From: Halanaerobiaceae bacterium | Lineage (GTDB): Bacteria; Bacillota; Halanaerobiia; Halanaerobiales; Halarsenatibacteraceae | Length of the DNA stretch: 46,772 nt | Direction of reading: 5' to 3' | Assembly: GCA_007134885.1 (NCBI GenBank) | Contig: SLJX01000007.1 | Span: forward strand, 1-46,772 | Part shown: piece after piece, positions 7,091 to 15,699 of the stretch | Layout: every line of letters begins with the position of its first letter | Position numbering within the stretch: position 1 is the first letter of the stretch | The notes under the pieces: model-generated | Databases searched by the model: none | What the model saw: only the letters and a program-made list of their open reading frames with translations | Told to the model about the DNA's origin: nothing | Translations under genes and position numbers: made by a program

Positions 7091-8984
7091 CACCGCCACC
7101 TCCCTGCTCGGCAAAAACTATGGCCCGGGTCGGACAGGTCTGCAGACAGGAACCATCCCCGATGCAGAGATCATCCTGCACCCAGACCGTCCCATCTTCC
7201 TCCAGCTGAAAAGTGGGACAGGCAAAATCACTGACACATTCATGTATCTGAACACATTCTTCCTGATCAATTTTGACCTTCTTGTCTTTATAGGAGCCCT
7301 GACGCCGCTGCTCCCGGGTAAACTTCAGCATACAGGGATGCCTGGCTATAACGGCATTAAAACCAGAGCTGGAAACAGCCTGTTCGACCATTTCCTGCAG
7401 CCGGTCCTGGGCATAGGTGTCGGTTTCGTAAATTTCTTTTACGCCCAAACCTTCCAGTACCTGGCGGACCGGGATGGCTTCGACCTTCTGATTGAAGTTC
7501 TGCCCGGAAGCCGGGTGATCCTGATGACCGGTCATGGCAGTGGTGCCGTTCTCCATCAAAATCAGAGTCAGATTGTGATCGTTAAAGACGGCATTAACAA
7601 TCCCGGGCAGCCCGGCATGAAACATGGTGGAATCACCCAGAAAGGCTACCACCTTTCTCTCATCGTTGAAGAGAGACAGGCCGGCTCCGGTGTTGGTAGA
7701 GTGACCCATCGAAAGCAGAACCTCCCCCATTTCATAGGGAGGAAGAAATCCCAGAGTATGACAGCCAATATCAGCTACCGTTATATCATGTTTATCCAGC
7801 GCCTTTTTGATGGGGTGAAAGGCCGAGCGGTGGCCGCAGCCCGGACACATCTGGGGCGGTCGGGGTGAAATTGGCAGGGAGCGCTCTTCAGTCTCCTCCT
7901 TCGGCAACAGATCAGGCCAGCATCTCCTTAAAACCCGGGCAACCTTGTCAGGGGTATATTCCCCCATCCAGTCTTCAATACCCTGTTTGCCCAGGATTCT
8001 GGTTTCGATTTTCTCATCGAAAGCCAGGCTTTTAATCTGCAGCTCCAGCACATCATCCAGTTCTTCCAGGATTTTAACTTCCTGATGCTCCTTGAGAAAA
8101 GACAAAATCAACTTTTTATCCAGTGGTTGAACCAGCCCCAGTTTTAAAATGTCGGGTTTGTTCTGACGATCATCATCAAGGTCCTGCAACACATCCTGCA
8201 GCGAGAGATAGGGCACCCCGGTGGTGATAATGCCCCTCTTTTTATTATTATTATCTTCAATCCGGTTGAGATCAGAGCTGCTGGCATACTCTCTCACTTT
8301 TTCCCATTTATTGAGAGCCCGGCGTTTCATGGGAAAAACCTCTCTGGTAATGGGAACATAGGGGCCGTTTTCACTGGAGAAACGAGGCTTATCATCAAAC
8401 TCCAGGGGTTTCCAGCCGCCAAAAGAGACCCTCTCCTTGGCATGACAGACATGGGTAGTCAGCCGCAGGATAATCGGCATTTTCTCCCGGCGGGAAATAG
8501 CAACGGCTTCAAGATACATCCGGTAGACCTCCTGAGGAGTAGCCGGCTCCAGCATCGGAATATAGGAAAGCTGGGAGTAGTGCCGGTTATCCTGCTCATT
8601 CTGGGAAGAATTGGCTCCGGGATCGTCACCGATGACAACCACCATTCCACCGGTAAGCTCCATCAGACTTAACTGCACAAAACTGTCGGCTGCCACATTC
8701 AAACCCACACTCTTGAAGAAAACTGTGGAAAGATGGCCGTTGATAGAGGCTCCGAAGGCCAGCTCGGTAGCTACCTTTTCGTTGGTGGAAAACTCGAAGT
8801 AAAAGGGTCTTTCCTTCCGGGGAATGGCCTTGATAGCCTCGGCTATCTCGGGGGTGGGGGAACCGGGATAGGCCGCAACAACCCTGGTTCCGGCCTCCAC
8901 CATGGCCCGCACCAGAGCGGAATTGCCTATCACAATCTCTGACTGCGCTTCTCTGGCCAGCATAACATCCTTAAGTTCTTTCAT
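7083..8984 (-). CDS. iorA: Indolepyruvate:ferredoxin oxidoreductase, alpha subunit
   Basis: A 633-residue IorA subunit. The pyrimidine-binding domain lies at the start (AYPGSPTPEIAEAI, about 39-52). The TPP-binding domain follows CPGCGH (380-385) and contains GDSTMFHAG and NGTTAMTG. The C-terminal ferredoxin-like domain is about 570-630. Compared with usual IorA, each Fe-S motif lacks its second cysteine: the first reads C577, C583, C589, and the second reads C607, D610, C613, C617 (CIGDGSCLQTCP). Asp as a cluster ligand is known in some ferredoxins. I chose the ATG at 8984, which has GGAGAG upstream; the 78 extra codons upstream are not protein-like. It pairs with iorB for fermentation of aromatic amino acids. 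Confidence 0.92.
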   Translation of the reverse strand: MKELKDVMLAREAQSEIVIGNSALVRAMVEAGTRVVAAYPGSPTPEIAEAIKAIPRKERPFYFEFSTNEKVATELAFGASINGHLSTVFFKSVGLNVAADSFVQLSLMELTGGMVVVIGDDPGANSSQNEQDNRHYSQLSYIPMLEPATPQEVYRMYLEAVAISRREKMPIILRLTTHVCHAKERVSFGGWKPLEFDDKPRFSSENGPYVPITREVFPMKRRALNKWEKVREYASSSDLNRIEDNNNKKRGIITTGVPYLSLQDVLQDLDDDRQNKPDILKLGLVQPLDKKLILSFLKEHQEVKILEELDDVLELQIKSLAFDEKIETRILGKQGIEDWMGEYTPDKVARVLRRCWPDLLPKEETEERSLPISPRPPQMCPGCGHRSAFHPIKKALDKHDITVADIGCHTLGFLPPYEMGEVLLSMGHSTNTGAGLSLFNDERKVVAFLGDSTMFHAGLPGIVNAVFNDHNLTLILMENGTTAMTGHQDHPASGQNFNQKVEAIPVRQVLEGLGVKEIYETDTYAQDRLQEMVEQAVSSSGFNAVIARHPCMLKFTREQRRQGSYKDKKVKIDQEECVQIHECVSDFACPTFQLEEDGTVWVQDDLCIGDGSCLQTCPTRAIVFAEQGGGGDE

Positions 8985-9189
8985 CAGATCACTCTCCTCA
9001 AAGAGATTAGTCCTGCTGCAAAATTTTTCTGTTATTACATTAACTTCTAGATAAAAAATAAAATTCCTCTGCTGGCTCTGGGGTTTTTGATAATTATTAT
9101 TGTTAAATTCCAGAAATATTATTAATGCCCGAAAAATATCCCGGTTTGTATTACTGCAGCCCTCTTGCTCCCGGAATAAATCTATGGTG

Positions 9190-9915
9190 CTAAATTTTAT
9201 CAGCTGCCTCCTGATCAATAATCAGGGTTACCCAGGGATGAACCCTCAGAAAGGAGGCTGGAAATTCGGGGGTTATCCTATTTTTCATAAGTTCCTTCAC
9301 TGCCCAGGCCTTGGAGCGCCCACTGGCCAGCAGCAGGATGCGGTCGGATTTTAAAATTGTGCCCATGCCCATGGTCAGCGCCTGAGCAGGAACCTCTTCT
9401 TCCTCCTGGAAAAAACGTTGATTGGCCTTGATGGTTTCTTCAGCCAGTTCAGCCAGATGAGAGTTGCTCTTAAGCTCTTTACCCGGCTCATTAAAACCGA
9501 TATGACCGTTACGACCAATCCCCAGCACCATCAAATCTATTCCTCCGGAGGTAGCTATCTTGTTTTCAAAACGTTGGCATTCCTGCTCTATATCTCCAGC
9601 AGTGCCATCCAAAAAATTGATATTTTCCTCTTTGATATCGACATGCTGGAAAAAGTTTTCTGCCATATAATTATAAAAACTCCGGGGGTGATTCCGGTCC
9701 AGCCCCCGGTATTCATCTAAATTAAAGGTTGAAACCTCTGCGAGGCTGAGTCCCTCCTCCTGATGAAGTTTCACCAGCACATCATACATTCCCAGAGGAG
9801 TGCTGCCGGTAGGAAGCCCCAGATTACAGTCCGGCTTTAATTCAATTTGACCCGCCACATGCCGGGCAGTTCTCCGGCTTAGTTTTTTGTAGTTATCGGT
9901 AATAATTAACCTCAT
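9190..9915 (-). CDS. nagB: Glucosamine-6-phosphate deaminase
   Basis: A 241-residue enzyme that converts glucosamine 6-phosphate to fructose 6-phosphate and ammonia, linking amino-sugar use to glycolysis. Motifs LPTGSTPLGMYD (phosphate-binding), NLDEY, and GIGRNGHIGFNEPG with the catalytic histidine are all present. The length matches the short Bacillus-type NagB, without the C-terminal extension of the E. coli enzyme. The start is the ATG at 9915 with an AAAGGA ribosome site; an upstream in-frame extension to 10086 is not conserved-looking. It appears monocistronic; no nagA is adjacent. Confidence 0.93.
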   Translation of the reverse strand: MRLIITDNYKKLSRRTARHVAGQIELKPDCNLGLPTGSTPLGMYDVLVKLHQEEGLSLAEVSTFNLDEYRGLDRNHPRSFYNYMAENFFQHVDIKEENINFLDGTAGDIEQECQRFENKIATSGGIDLMVLGIGRNGHIGFNEPGKELKSNSHLAELAEETIKANQRFFQEEEEVPAQALTMGMGTILKSDRILLLASGRSKAWAVKELMKNRITPEFPASFLRVHPWVTLIIDQEAADKI

Positions 9916-10062
9916 GCTATCATCCTTTCTCTGAGATATTATCACATCTAAATTTTTATGTAAAATTTTTCGGCATATTCTTTGGCACCGTTTCTTTGGC
10001 ACCGACAATTGCTTACTCACGGTCCAGTCGCCATAAACTTTCATAATTTTATTCCAAATATA

Positions 10063-10091
10063 TTGATTATTACCGGGCTGTCGCATATAAT
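10063..10091 (+). promoter_or_regulatory. Promoter for the CBS-domain gene
   Basis: TTGATT (10063-10068) and TATAAT (10086-10091) with a 17-bp spacer, about 90 bp before the ATG of the CBS-domain gene. Confidence 0.6.
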
Positions 10092-10179
10092 TTAATTAAC
10101 ACTAACTTCCGGATCTTAAATAAATCCCAGGCTTTTAAAGGCCAGGGAAAAATAAAAAAATACCAGGGAGGTAACTATC

Positions 10180-10647
10180 ATGAAATTCACCGCCAGCGAA
10201 ATTATGACCAGCCCTGCCATCAGCGTCCATCCCGATGATACCCTCAAGGAGGTAATCCAGCTCTTTGCCAGACACAGCATCAGCGGTGCTCCAGTGGTAA
10301 ATGAAAATAACGAACTGATCGGGATTATTACCGAAAGAGATATTATCGATTTTTCAGGACAAAGCCATGTGGTCTCTCTGCTGGACACTTCAGGCTGGAT
10401 TTCACCTCATACCGATACCAAAGATATTGCCAATCTAAAAGAGGGCTTTGAACTAATAACCAGCGTCAGGGTAAGAAGTCAGATGTCCAGAAAGGTCTAT
10501 ACCGTACAGCAGGATACTCCAGGACAGGAAGTCGCCAGGATAATGAAAAAAAGAAAAGTCGACAGAGTCCCGGTGGTGGATGAAAAGGGACAACTGCTGG
10601 GAATTATTACCCGTTCCAACCTGGTAAACAAACTGGCAGAATTATAA
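10180..10647 (+). CDS. CBS-domain pair protein
   Basis: A 155-residue protein made of two CBS domains (about 1-60 and 95-155). The repeats show the usual signatures: MTSPAISVHPDDTLKEV and GIITERDI in the first, then VYTVQQDTPGQEVARIM and GIITRSNL in the second. Such stand-alone CBS pairs bind adenine nucleotides and act as energy or redox sensors; the ligand and partner here are unknown. RBS GGGAGG lies seven bases before the ATG. It has its own promoter. The next in-frame sequence after its stop is an ArsR-like remnant. Confidence 0.85.
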   Translation: MKFTASEIMTSPAISVHPDDTLKEVIQLFARHSISGAPVVNENNELIGIITERDIIDFSGQSHVVSLLDTSGWISPHTDTKDIANLKEGFELITSVRVRSQMSRKVYTVQQDTPGQEVARIMKKRKVDRVPVVDEKGQLLGIITRSNLVNKLAEL

Positions 10648-10659
10648 GCTTATTGTTGA

Positions 10660-10905
10660 CTCATCTACCTTCTGCTGGCCACCCACCAGAAAATGATCGC
10701 TAAGGCTCTGGCCGATAAAATCCAGAATAACGGCTCCACCATTTCCCGGCATTTAAATAAACTAAAAATGCCGGGAATTATTAGCATACGGGTTGATTCT
10801 CCCTCCCCCTATTATTTTCTCAATAAAAATAAAAAAGAAATAAAAAAATTTATTGAGTTCCTGAATTACCTCAAAATTAAATCTTATGACATCACCCTGG
10901 TCTAG
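10660..10905 (+). pseudogene. ArsR-like winged-helix remnant
   Basis: In one frame, from just after a TGA at 10657-10659, the sequence reads LIYLLLATHQKMIAKALADK and then a winged helix with STISRHLNKLKMPGIISIR and PYYFLN, ending at a TAG. This resembles ArsR-family regulators from their first helix onward. The N-terminal part is missing: the stop of the CBS gene and a TGA lie in the same frame just upstream. An ATG at 10693 would give a 70-residue protein without the first helix and without a good RBS. I call it a 5'-truncated remnant; a short functional wing-helix protein is possible. No metal-binding cysteines are seen. Confidence 0.5.
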
Positions 10906-10991
10906 CACAGCAGGCTTAAAACAGTCCTGACTTATGCTGGATAAAATTAAATTGGATTTATAGCTCAGTGTTAGCTTTTCAGTTTCTCAGC

Positions 10992-11019
10992 TTGACAAAA
11001 TCCCTGAACCCTTTATAAT
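10992..11019 (+). promoter_or_regulatory. Consensus sigma-70 promoter for cysK
   Basis: TTGACA (10992-10997) and TATAAT (11014-11019) with a 16-bp spacer. Transcription would start near 11026, leaving an untranslated leader of about 245 nt before cysK. Confidence 0.75.
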
Positions 11020-11025
11020 GGTAAC

Positions 11026-11272
11026 AAAGCATAGTTAATTACTGTGCTTTATGCTTTCAAAGCTGTCCTGCTAAAGATTACATAATTAATATCTGATACC
11101 TTGCTGACAGATTTTCAGGGCAAACTACTATTAAAGAGAATTTTCAAATATATAGTTTAAAATGCATATTAATAGATTGATTTCCAGGGTTAATTAAACT
11201 AAATTCAATGATTCGCTAAAAAATCACAATTCTAATCTAAAAATATTTTATTGCAGGAGGCAGGGAGATACT
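11026..11272 (+). promoter_or_regulatory. Long leader of cysK with 5' hairpin
   Basis: The predicted transcript begins with a hairpin: AAAGCATAGT (11026-11035) pairs with ACTGTGCTTT (11041-11050), ten pairs including one G-U, loop TAATT. I find no T-box (no AGGGTGGNACC), SAM or other riboswitch signature in the remaining AT-rich leader, and no gene in 10906-11272. Confidence 0.4.
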
Positions 11273-12211
11273 ATGAAAATAGCTCGTAGAGTTGAAGACC
11301 TGATCGGCAACACCCCCCATTATCAACTACAGAGGCTGGGCAGCCAGCTGGCTCCAGAAATTTACTTAAAGCTGGAGTCCTCCAACCCCGGCAAAAGTGT
11401 TAAGGACCGGATTGCCTTTAATATGATCCGCAGAGCTGAAGAAAGTGGAGAACTGCAGGCCGGCGGGGTAATTGTCGAGCCTACCAGCGGTAATACCGGA
11501 ATCGGCCTGGCTCTGATTGGATCCTCCCGGGGTTATCGAGTTATTCTGACCATGCCGGACACCATGAGCCGGGAGCGCCGTCAGCTATTTAAGGCTTTTG
11601 GAGCCGAAATGGTACTGACTCCCGGAGAAAATGGCATGAAGGGCGCCATAGAAACAGCCCAAAATCTGGTAAGGGGAAATGAAAATTATTTCATGCCCGG
11701 ACAATTTACCAATCCAGCCAATCCTGAAATCCACCGCTTGACCACTGCCGAAGAAATCCTGGCTGATTTTGGTGACAGACTGGATTATCTGGTTGTCGGG
11801 GTGGGTACCGGAGGAACCATTACCGGAATTGGAAGAGCCTTTCAGGAAAAATCTATTGAAACAGAGTTAATTGCCGTGGAGCCGGCCGAATCGGCAGTGC
11901 TTTCTGGAGAGGAACCCGGCCCCCATAAGATTCAGGGAATTGGTGCCGGCTTTATCCCGGAAATTCTGGAAACAGATTTAATCGATGAAGTAATCAGAAT
12001 CAGTCACGAAGAGGCAGCTGCCTGTACCCGCAAACTGGCCCGGGAAGAGGGGCTGCTGCTCGGAATTTCCTCTGGAGCGGCCACAGCTGCTGCCCTGAAG
12101 CTGGCCGAAAGAGTTGAGGAGAACAGCAGCATCCTGGCCATAGCTCCCGATACCGGGGAACGTTACCTCTCACTCAACCTCTTTAATGTCGCCACTGGAT
12201 CTGAACAGTAA
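11273..12211 (+). CDS. cysK: Cysteine synthase (O-acetylserine sulfhydrylase)
   Basis: A 312-residue PLP enzyme that makes cysteine from O-acetylserine and sulfide. The PLP lysine is K44 in NPGKSVKDR (usually NPGGSVKDR, so one residue differs). The substrate loop TSGNTG (about 70-75), the phosphate-binding loop GTGGTITG, and GISSGAA are all intact. Length is standard. RBS CAGGAGG is strong. It stands alone behind a strong promoter and a 245-nt leader and is followed by a terminator. No cysE is adjacent. Confidence 0.93.
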   Translation: MKIARRVEDLIGNTPHYQLQRLGSQLAPEIYLKLESSNPGKSVKDRIAFNMIRRAEESGELQAGGVIVEPTSGNTGIGLALIGSSRGYRVILTMPDTMSRERRQLFKAFGAEMVLTPGENGMKGAIETAQNLVRGNENYFMPGQFTNPANPEIHRLTTAEEILADFGDRLDYLVVGVGTGGTITGIGRAFQEKSIETELIAVEPAESAVLSGEEPGPHKIQGIGAGFIPEILETDLIDEVIRISHEEAAACTRKLAREEGLLLGISSGAATAAALKLAERVEENSSILAIAPDTGERYLSLNLFNVATGSEQ

Positions 12212-12316
12212 TCCTCTCGGAATATAATCGCGGTTTTTTAAACGGCAATGCTGATTACTGCCGTCTATTATTTTATTCATTATTATCTCGCCTGCTTTAC
12301 CGGAAAACCTGTAAGA

Positions 12317-12350
12317 GCCCTGGCCGCTAACTTGCTCGGCCGGGGCACTT
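12317..12350 (+). terminator. Terminator downstream of cysK
   Basis: GCCCTGGCCG (12317-12326) pairs with CGGCCGGGGC (12337-12346), allowing one G-U, and is followed by ACTTTT. A weaker hairpin (ACGGCA/TGCCGT, 12242-12264) precedes it. Otherwise 12212-12497 holds no supported gene. Confidence 0.55.
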
Positions 12351-12497
12351 TTAGTTTAATTTATATTATTTATTTTATATTCTCTTTAATTTATGTTCTT
12401 TCCTGCTTATTAATTCTGATAAAACATCAATTAGTTCAAATAAGGAGATTTATCCTGAATATAATTCTTATAAAAATTATCATTCCTTTAACATCTG

Positions 12498-12743
12498 CTA
12501 ACTCTCTTCCTGCTTATCCTCCTCCAGATAGCGAAAAAGGGGAATTTCTTGAGGTTGATAGCCCGGAAAAATCTCCTGCAGCCTCATCTTTACCTCTTCG
12601 TAGCTGTAATCCTCCAGTTTATCCAGCAGTCCAGAAATTTCCTCCAGCTGTTTTCTGCTTATCTCCCCGGACTGCTTTTTCTCATGATAAGCCCTGCAGA
12701 AGGCATTAACTGCCCTGAGATGAATCCCCCGATCATCCTTCAT
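12498..12743 (-). CDS. Small hypothetical protein downstream of dnaB
   Basis: An 81-residue charged protein (MKDDRGIHLRAVNAFCRAYH to LEEDKQEES) that I do not recognise. It looks mostly helical, with a middle region rich in Lys/Glu/Leu (SRKQLEEISGLLDKLED). The ATG at 12743 overlaps the end of dnaB by 11 bases, so it is probably coupled to dnaB translation. The in-frame extension up to 12806 lies inside dnaB and is unlikely. Being coupled to the helicase suggests a replication-linked role, but this is only context. Confidence 0.55.
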   Translation of the reverse strand: MKDDRGIHLRAVNAFCRAYHEKKQSGEISRKQLEEISGLLDKLEDYSYEEVKMRLQEIFPGYQPQEIPLFRYLEEDKQEES

Positions 12744-14130
12744 AGGGCATGGCCTCCTCATAGGATAAATTTTCAGGGTCGATAAAGCAGATATGATCCT
12801 CATCAAACTCGAGTTTAGTTGCTCCGGTCTGACCGGTCCGCTGTTTTGCCACGATTACCTCTGTTTCACCTTCGGTTCCCTCCATCTGAGCCTTTTCCCG
12901 GGCAGCCGGGCTGGTATGAGCCTCCCGGTATAAAAAGATTACGCTGTCGGCAATCTCCTCGATATTACCGGAATCCCTGAGGTCAGATAGAACCGGCCTC
13001 TTATCCTGCCTGCTGGTATATTTTCGGCTAATCTGAGAAATCAGCAGGACGGGAACATCCAGCTCGGAAGCCATATTCCTGAGATGAAGCACGACTTCGC
13101 CTACAGCCCGGGCGGTATTCTGAGAATAATCTTCAGGAATCTGGATCATCTGCAGGTAATCAATAATCACCAGACCTATTTCCTCCAGCTGAGCTTTGAA
13201 TTTCCTCAACCGGGCCTGGATCTGGGCTACATTAAGCCCCCGTTCATCAGAAATCATCAGGGGATATTCGTGCATATCATTTAAGATCCGGGAAATCTTT
13301 TCATCCTCACTCTCACTGGTATGTCCCTGGGAATACTTCCAGGCATTAATATCAGCCTCCTGGATTACCATCCTATCAACAATTTCAGTGGCATCCATCT
13401 CCAGACTGATTATTCCCACAGAAATATCTCTTTTTAGCACATTCCGGGCTATATTGATAGCAAAGGCAGTCTTGCCCATGGAAGTAGAGGCTGCAATAAC
13501 AGTTAAATGCCCCTTTTTAAAGCCTCCCAGAAGCTTATCTAAGGACATGAAACCGCTCTGCACCCCGATATCAGCTTCATTATTGCGGCGCTTTAAATAC
13601 CTGTCATAGGAGGCAATTAGAGCCTCTTCCATGGAAAAAATGTGCTTTTCCAGATCACCGGTTTCGCTGGTGGCAGAAAATATCAGCTCCTGGGCCTGGG
13701 CCTGATATTCTTCAATGGTCATATCCGATTTTGCGGCCAGATCTTTAAGCCTGGCGGCTGCTTCCCGCAGCAGCTTCTTCTGATGTTCCTGTTTGATCAA
13801 ATCTATGGTGGGCTTAAGCTCTTCCCGGGTATTAAAGCCTGAAGTTAGCTGATCAACCAGACCATCAGGATCCTTTACCAATTCCTCCTCCCGTAATTTC
13901 AACAGCAGTTTGGTCCGGGAAATGTTGCCATCCTGTTGAAACTGCTTTAACAGTTCTTCATAGATCAGCTGAGCATGGGGATGGCTTAGATGTTTTACCT
14001 GCAGGTCATCTGCAGCTTCATTTATTAGTTCAGGAAACTGCAGTATAATTCCCAGCAGCTGAAATTCCTGCTCCCCTTCAGCCCGCTTATCCTGATTCAT
14101 CTGTCTTGCTGCCTGATTTTGTTTAACCAT
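12733..14130 (-). CDS. dnaB: Replicative DNA helicase
   Basis: A 465-residue DnaB-family hexameric 5'-3' helicase that unwinds DNA at the fork. The N-terminal helical domain covers about 20-125, and the RecA-like motor begins near residue 188. Walker A is ASTSMGKT (214-221); usual forms read ARPSMGKT. LVIIDYLQMI is Walker B, and VLLISQISRKYTSRQDKRP and SGNIEEIADSVIFLYRE are conserved motor motifs. No intein is present. In many Bacillota dnaB follows rplI; here it is separated and sits next to a DnaD-like gene instead. It carries a small coupled gene at its 3' end. Confidence 0.95.
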   Translation of the reverse strand: MVKQNQAARQMNQDKRAEGEQEFQLLGIILQFPELINEAADDLQVKHLSHPHAQLIYEELLKQFQQDGNISRTKLLLKLREEELVKDPDGLVDQLTSGFNTREELKPTIDLIKQEHQKKLLREAAARLKDLAAKSDMTIEEYQAQAQELIFSATSETGDLEKHIFSMEEALIASYDRYLKRRNNEADIGVQSGFMSLDKLLGGFKKGHLTVIAASTSMGKTAFAINIARNVLKRDISVGIISLEMDATEIVDRMVIQEADINAWKYSQGHTSESEDEKISRILNDMHEYPLMISDERGLNVAQIQARLRKFKAQLEEIGLVIIDYLQMIQIPEDYSQNTARAVGEVVLHLRNMASELDVPVLLISQISRKYTSRQDKRPVLSDLRDSGNIEEIADSVIFLYREAHTSPAAREKAQMEGTEGETEVIVAKQRTGQTGATKLEFDEDHICFIDPENLSYEEAMPYEG

Positions 14131-14301
14131 ACTATTTCAGGCCTGCGGTTAGGCCCTCCACCTCCCAAAAGTTTGAATTATCCAGATAATCCAGCAAAAT
14201 ATTTTCTCTGCCATAAAACAGGAGAGCAGACCTGAGTAGAATCTATAATTTTCTGCCCTTCTGCTATTATTCATGATAATATTCCTGCCCGGCAGTACCT
14301 G

Positions 14302-15417
14302 CTAGCTTTCAGGACTCTCCCAGAAAAAATTTTCCCATTCCTGGCAAAATTCCTTCTCCTCGCGGTCCCGGGTCTGCCTGTCTTTCTGCTGAAAAAAATC
14401 ATTTTCTCCCAAAATCTCAGCCGCCTGGCCGATATTTTTAACTCCGGCCTGCTTTAAAGGTTTTATGTAATTTCTCTCAATGTAATCCAGCGAGGGGCTG
14501 CCATCTCTCTTATGACGAACTGCCTGCCTGACAGCCCAGCAGGCAATCTCCAGCGATAGCCCCCTGGATCCGGTTAGCCATCCCTTAAGGGTTTCGAGCT
14601 GGACAGGATTTAACTGATGGTAGTTTTTAAAGCCATATATTCGGGCCAGCTCTCTGGTCTCCCGGTAGAGCCTGTCATATTCTTTAAGTTTTTTTCGGGA
14701 AAAAATTCCTTTCTCATACCAGTCCGAAACAATAGCCCGGAGATAATAATGAGCCCTTTCATGGGGATTTTGAGGATAGCCCAGCCATTTCCCAACCCGC
14801 CTGAGAAGTTCCTGTAAAAGCTCGCCGGGAAAGTCCTTGCACCAGCGCTCAACCTCTTCGACAGCCTGCCGGTAGGCCTGAGAACCCTGGCTGCCGGGAA
14901 AAAAATCCAGCAGTTTCTCTCTGAGTTCCCTGTCAAAAACATCTGCAGCCTCCGGCGGCTTCTCTTCGGAATTAGCAGACCTCTTACCCTGTTCCTCCTT
15001 TTTTTCCAGAACTGCCTCAGCCCGATATTTTCCGGGAAAGATATTCTCTGGTTTAAAATTTATCTTAAGGCAGTCCAGCTGATTTTTTCCCGAGACAGCC
15101 TGCCGCTGATCCTGCTCTCCCTCTTTTTTTGTTACGCTGCTGTATTCCAGCAGATCGCATTCTTCCAGAAAATCCAGGGCAGACTGAACTTCTTTGCTGC
15201 TGCCGGGCAGCAGACAGTTCAATCTCTCCTGTTCCACTATATAGGGTTCCCTGTCAGCCCCCTTAGCCGACAGAAGTAAAAATAACGCCAGACTGGAGCC
15301 GGGAAATCGGGTTAAAAAACCTTTTTCAATTATCTTCTCCTCCAGCTGAACTGTTCTTCCCTCTGGAGTATCAGCAAAGGAAATTAGCTCCTCCTGCTGC
15401 CAGAATACTGGTGCCAT
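14302..15417 (-). CDS. DnaD-like helicase-loading/primosome protein
   Basis: A 371-residue protein with a C-terminal DnaD/DnaB_2-type domain (about 275-335: LETLKGWL, then EIACWAVRQAV, then SLDYIERNYIKPLKQAG), the pattern found in Bacillota replication-restart and helicase-loading proteins. The N-terminal half (about 1-110) looks like a winged-helix domain (LTRFPGSSLALFLLLSAKG and a second helix pair). A low-complexity charged linker at about 135-160 (KKEEQGKRSANSEEKPPEA) joins them. It lies just upstream of dnaB on the same strand, which supports a helicase-loader role. I am confident of the family, less of whether it matches B. subtilis DnaD or DnaB. Confidence 0.72.
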   Translation of the reverse strand: MAPVFWQQEELISFADTPEGRTVQLEEKIIEKGFLTRFPGSSLALFLLLSAKGADREPYIVEQERLNCLLPGSSKEVQSALDFLEECDLLEYSSVTKKEGEQDQRQAVSGKNQLDCLKINFKPENIFPGKYRAEAVLEKKEEQGKRSANSEEKPPEAADVFDRELREKLLDFFPGSQGSQAYRQAVEEVERWCKDFPGELLQELLRRVGKWLGYPQNPHERAHYYLRAIVSDWYEKGIFSRKKLKEYDRLYRETRELARIYGFKNYHQLNPVQLETLKGWLTGSRGLSLEIACWAVRQAVRHKRDGSPSLDYIERNYIKPLKQAGVKNIGQAAEILGENDFFQQKDRQTRDREEKEFCQEWENFFWESPES

Positions 15418-15620
15418 ATTATTACAGCCCCCCCTGTCTGTTTTCCCGAAATCTCCATATTTATCAGCTGTTTAAGTCCGGATTAAATTAGAAAAAAATT
15501 ATTTTCCAGCTGATCTTAACATTCCTGAAAAATATCCTGATTTGAAAATTATCTTGAGGTGTTAATATAACTTCTTGACCGACAGGAAAATTCCTGTTAG
15601 TTTTCCAAAAACCCTGCTGC

Positions 15621-15649
15621 TTGACTGAAAATAATTTATTTGCTACCAT
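15621..15649 (+). promoter_or_regulatory. Promoter for purA
   Basis: TTGACT (15621-15626) and TACCAT (15644-15649) with a 17-bp spacer, about 50 bp before purA. The inverted repeat ACAGGAA-AA-TTCCTGT (15582-15597) lies 24 bp upstream and could be an operator. The prxU promoter has the same unusual -10 (TACCAT). Confidence 0.55.
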
Positions 15650-15699
15650 TAAAGCATCATATAAAAAAATATCTGATATTTTCTGAAGGAGAAAACTAG

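Noticed and set aside
8985-9218. Longer IorA N-terminus
   Set aside because: The extra 78 residues are not like IorA, and a good RBS precedes the ATG at 8984.
9979-10006. Short direct repeat TTCTTTGGCACCG
   Set aside because: Two copies in non-coding DNA with no context; probably chance or slippage.
11020-11272. T-box or SAM riboswitch before cysK
   Set aside because: No T-box AGGGTGGNACC and no SAM-type core found.
12248-12709. Frame coding a 153-residue protein
   Set aside because: It crosses the cysK terminator and runs antisense to the 81-residue gene; its composition is low-complexity hydrophobic from AT-rich DNA.
13400-13500. Intein in DnaB
   Set aside because: The P-loop region is continuous and the protein has normal length.
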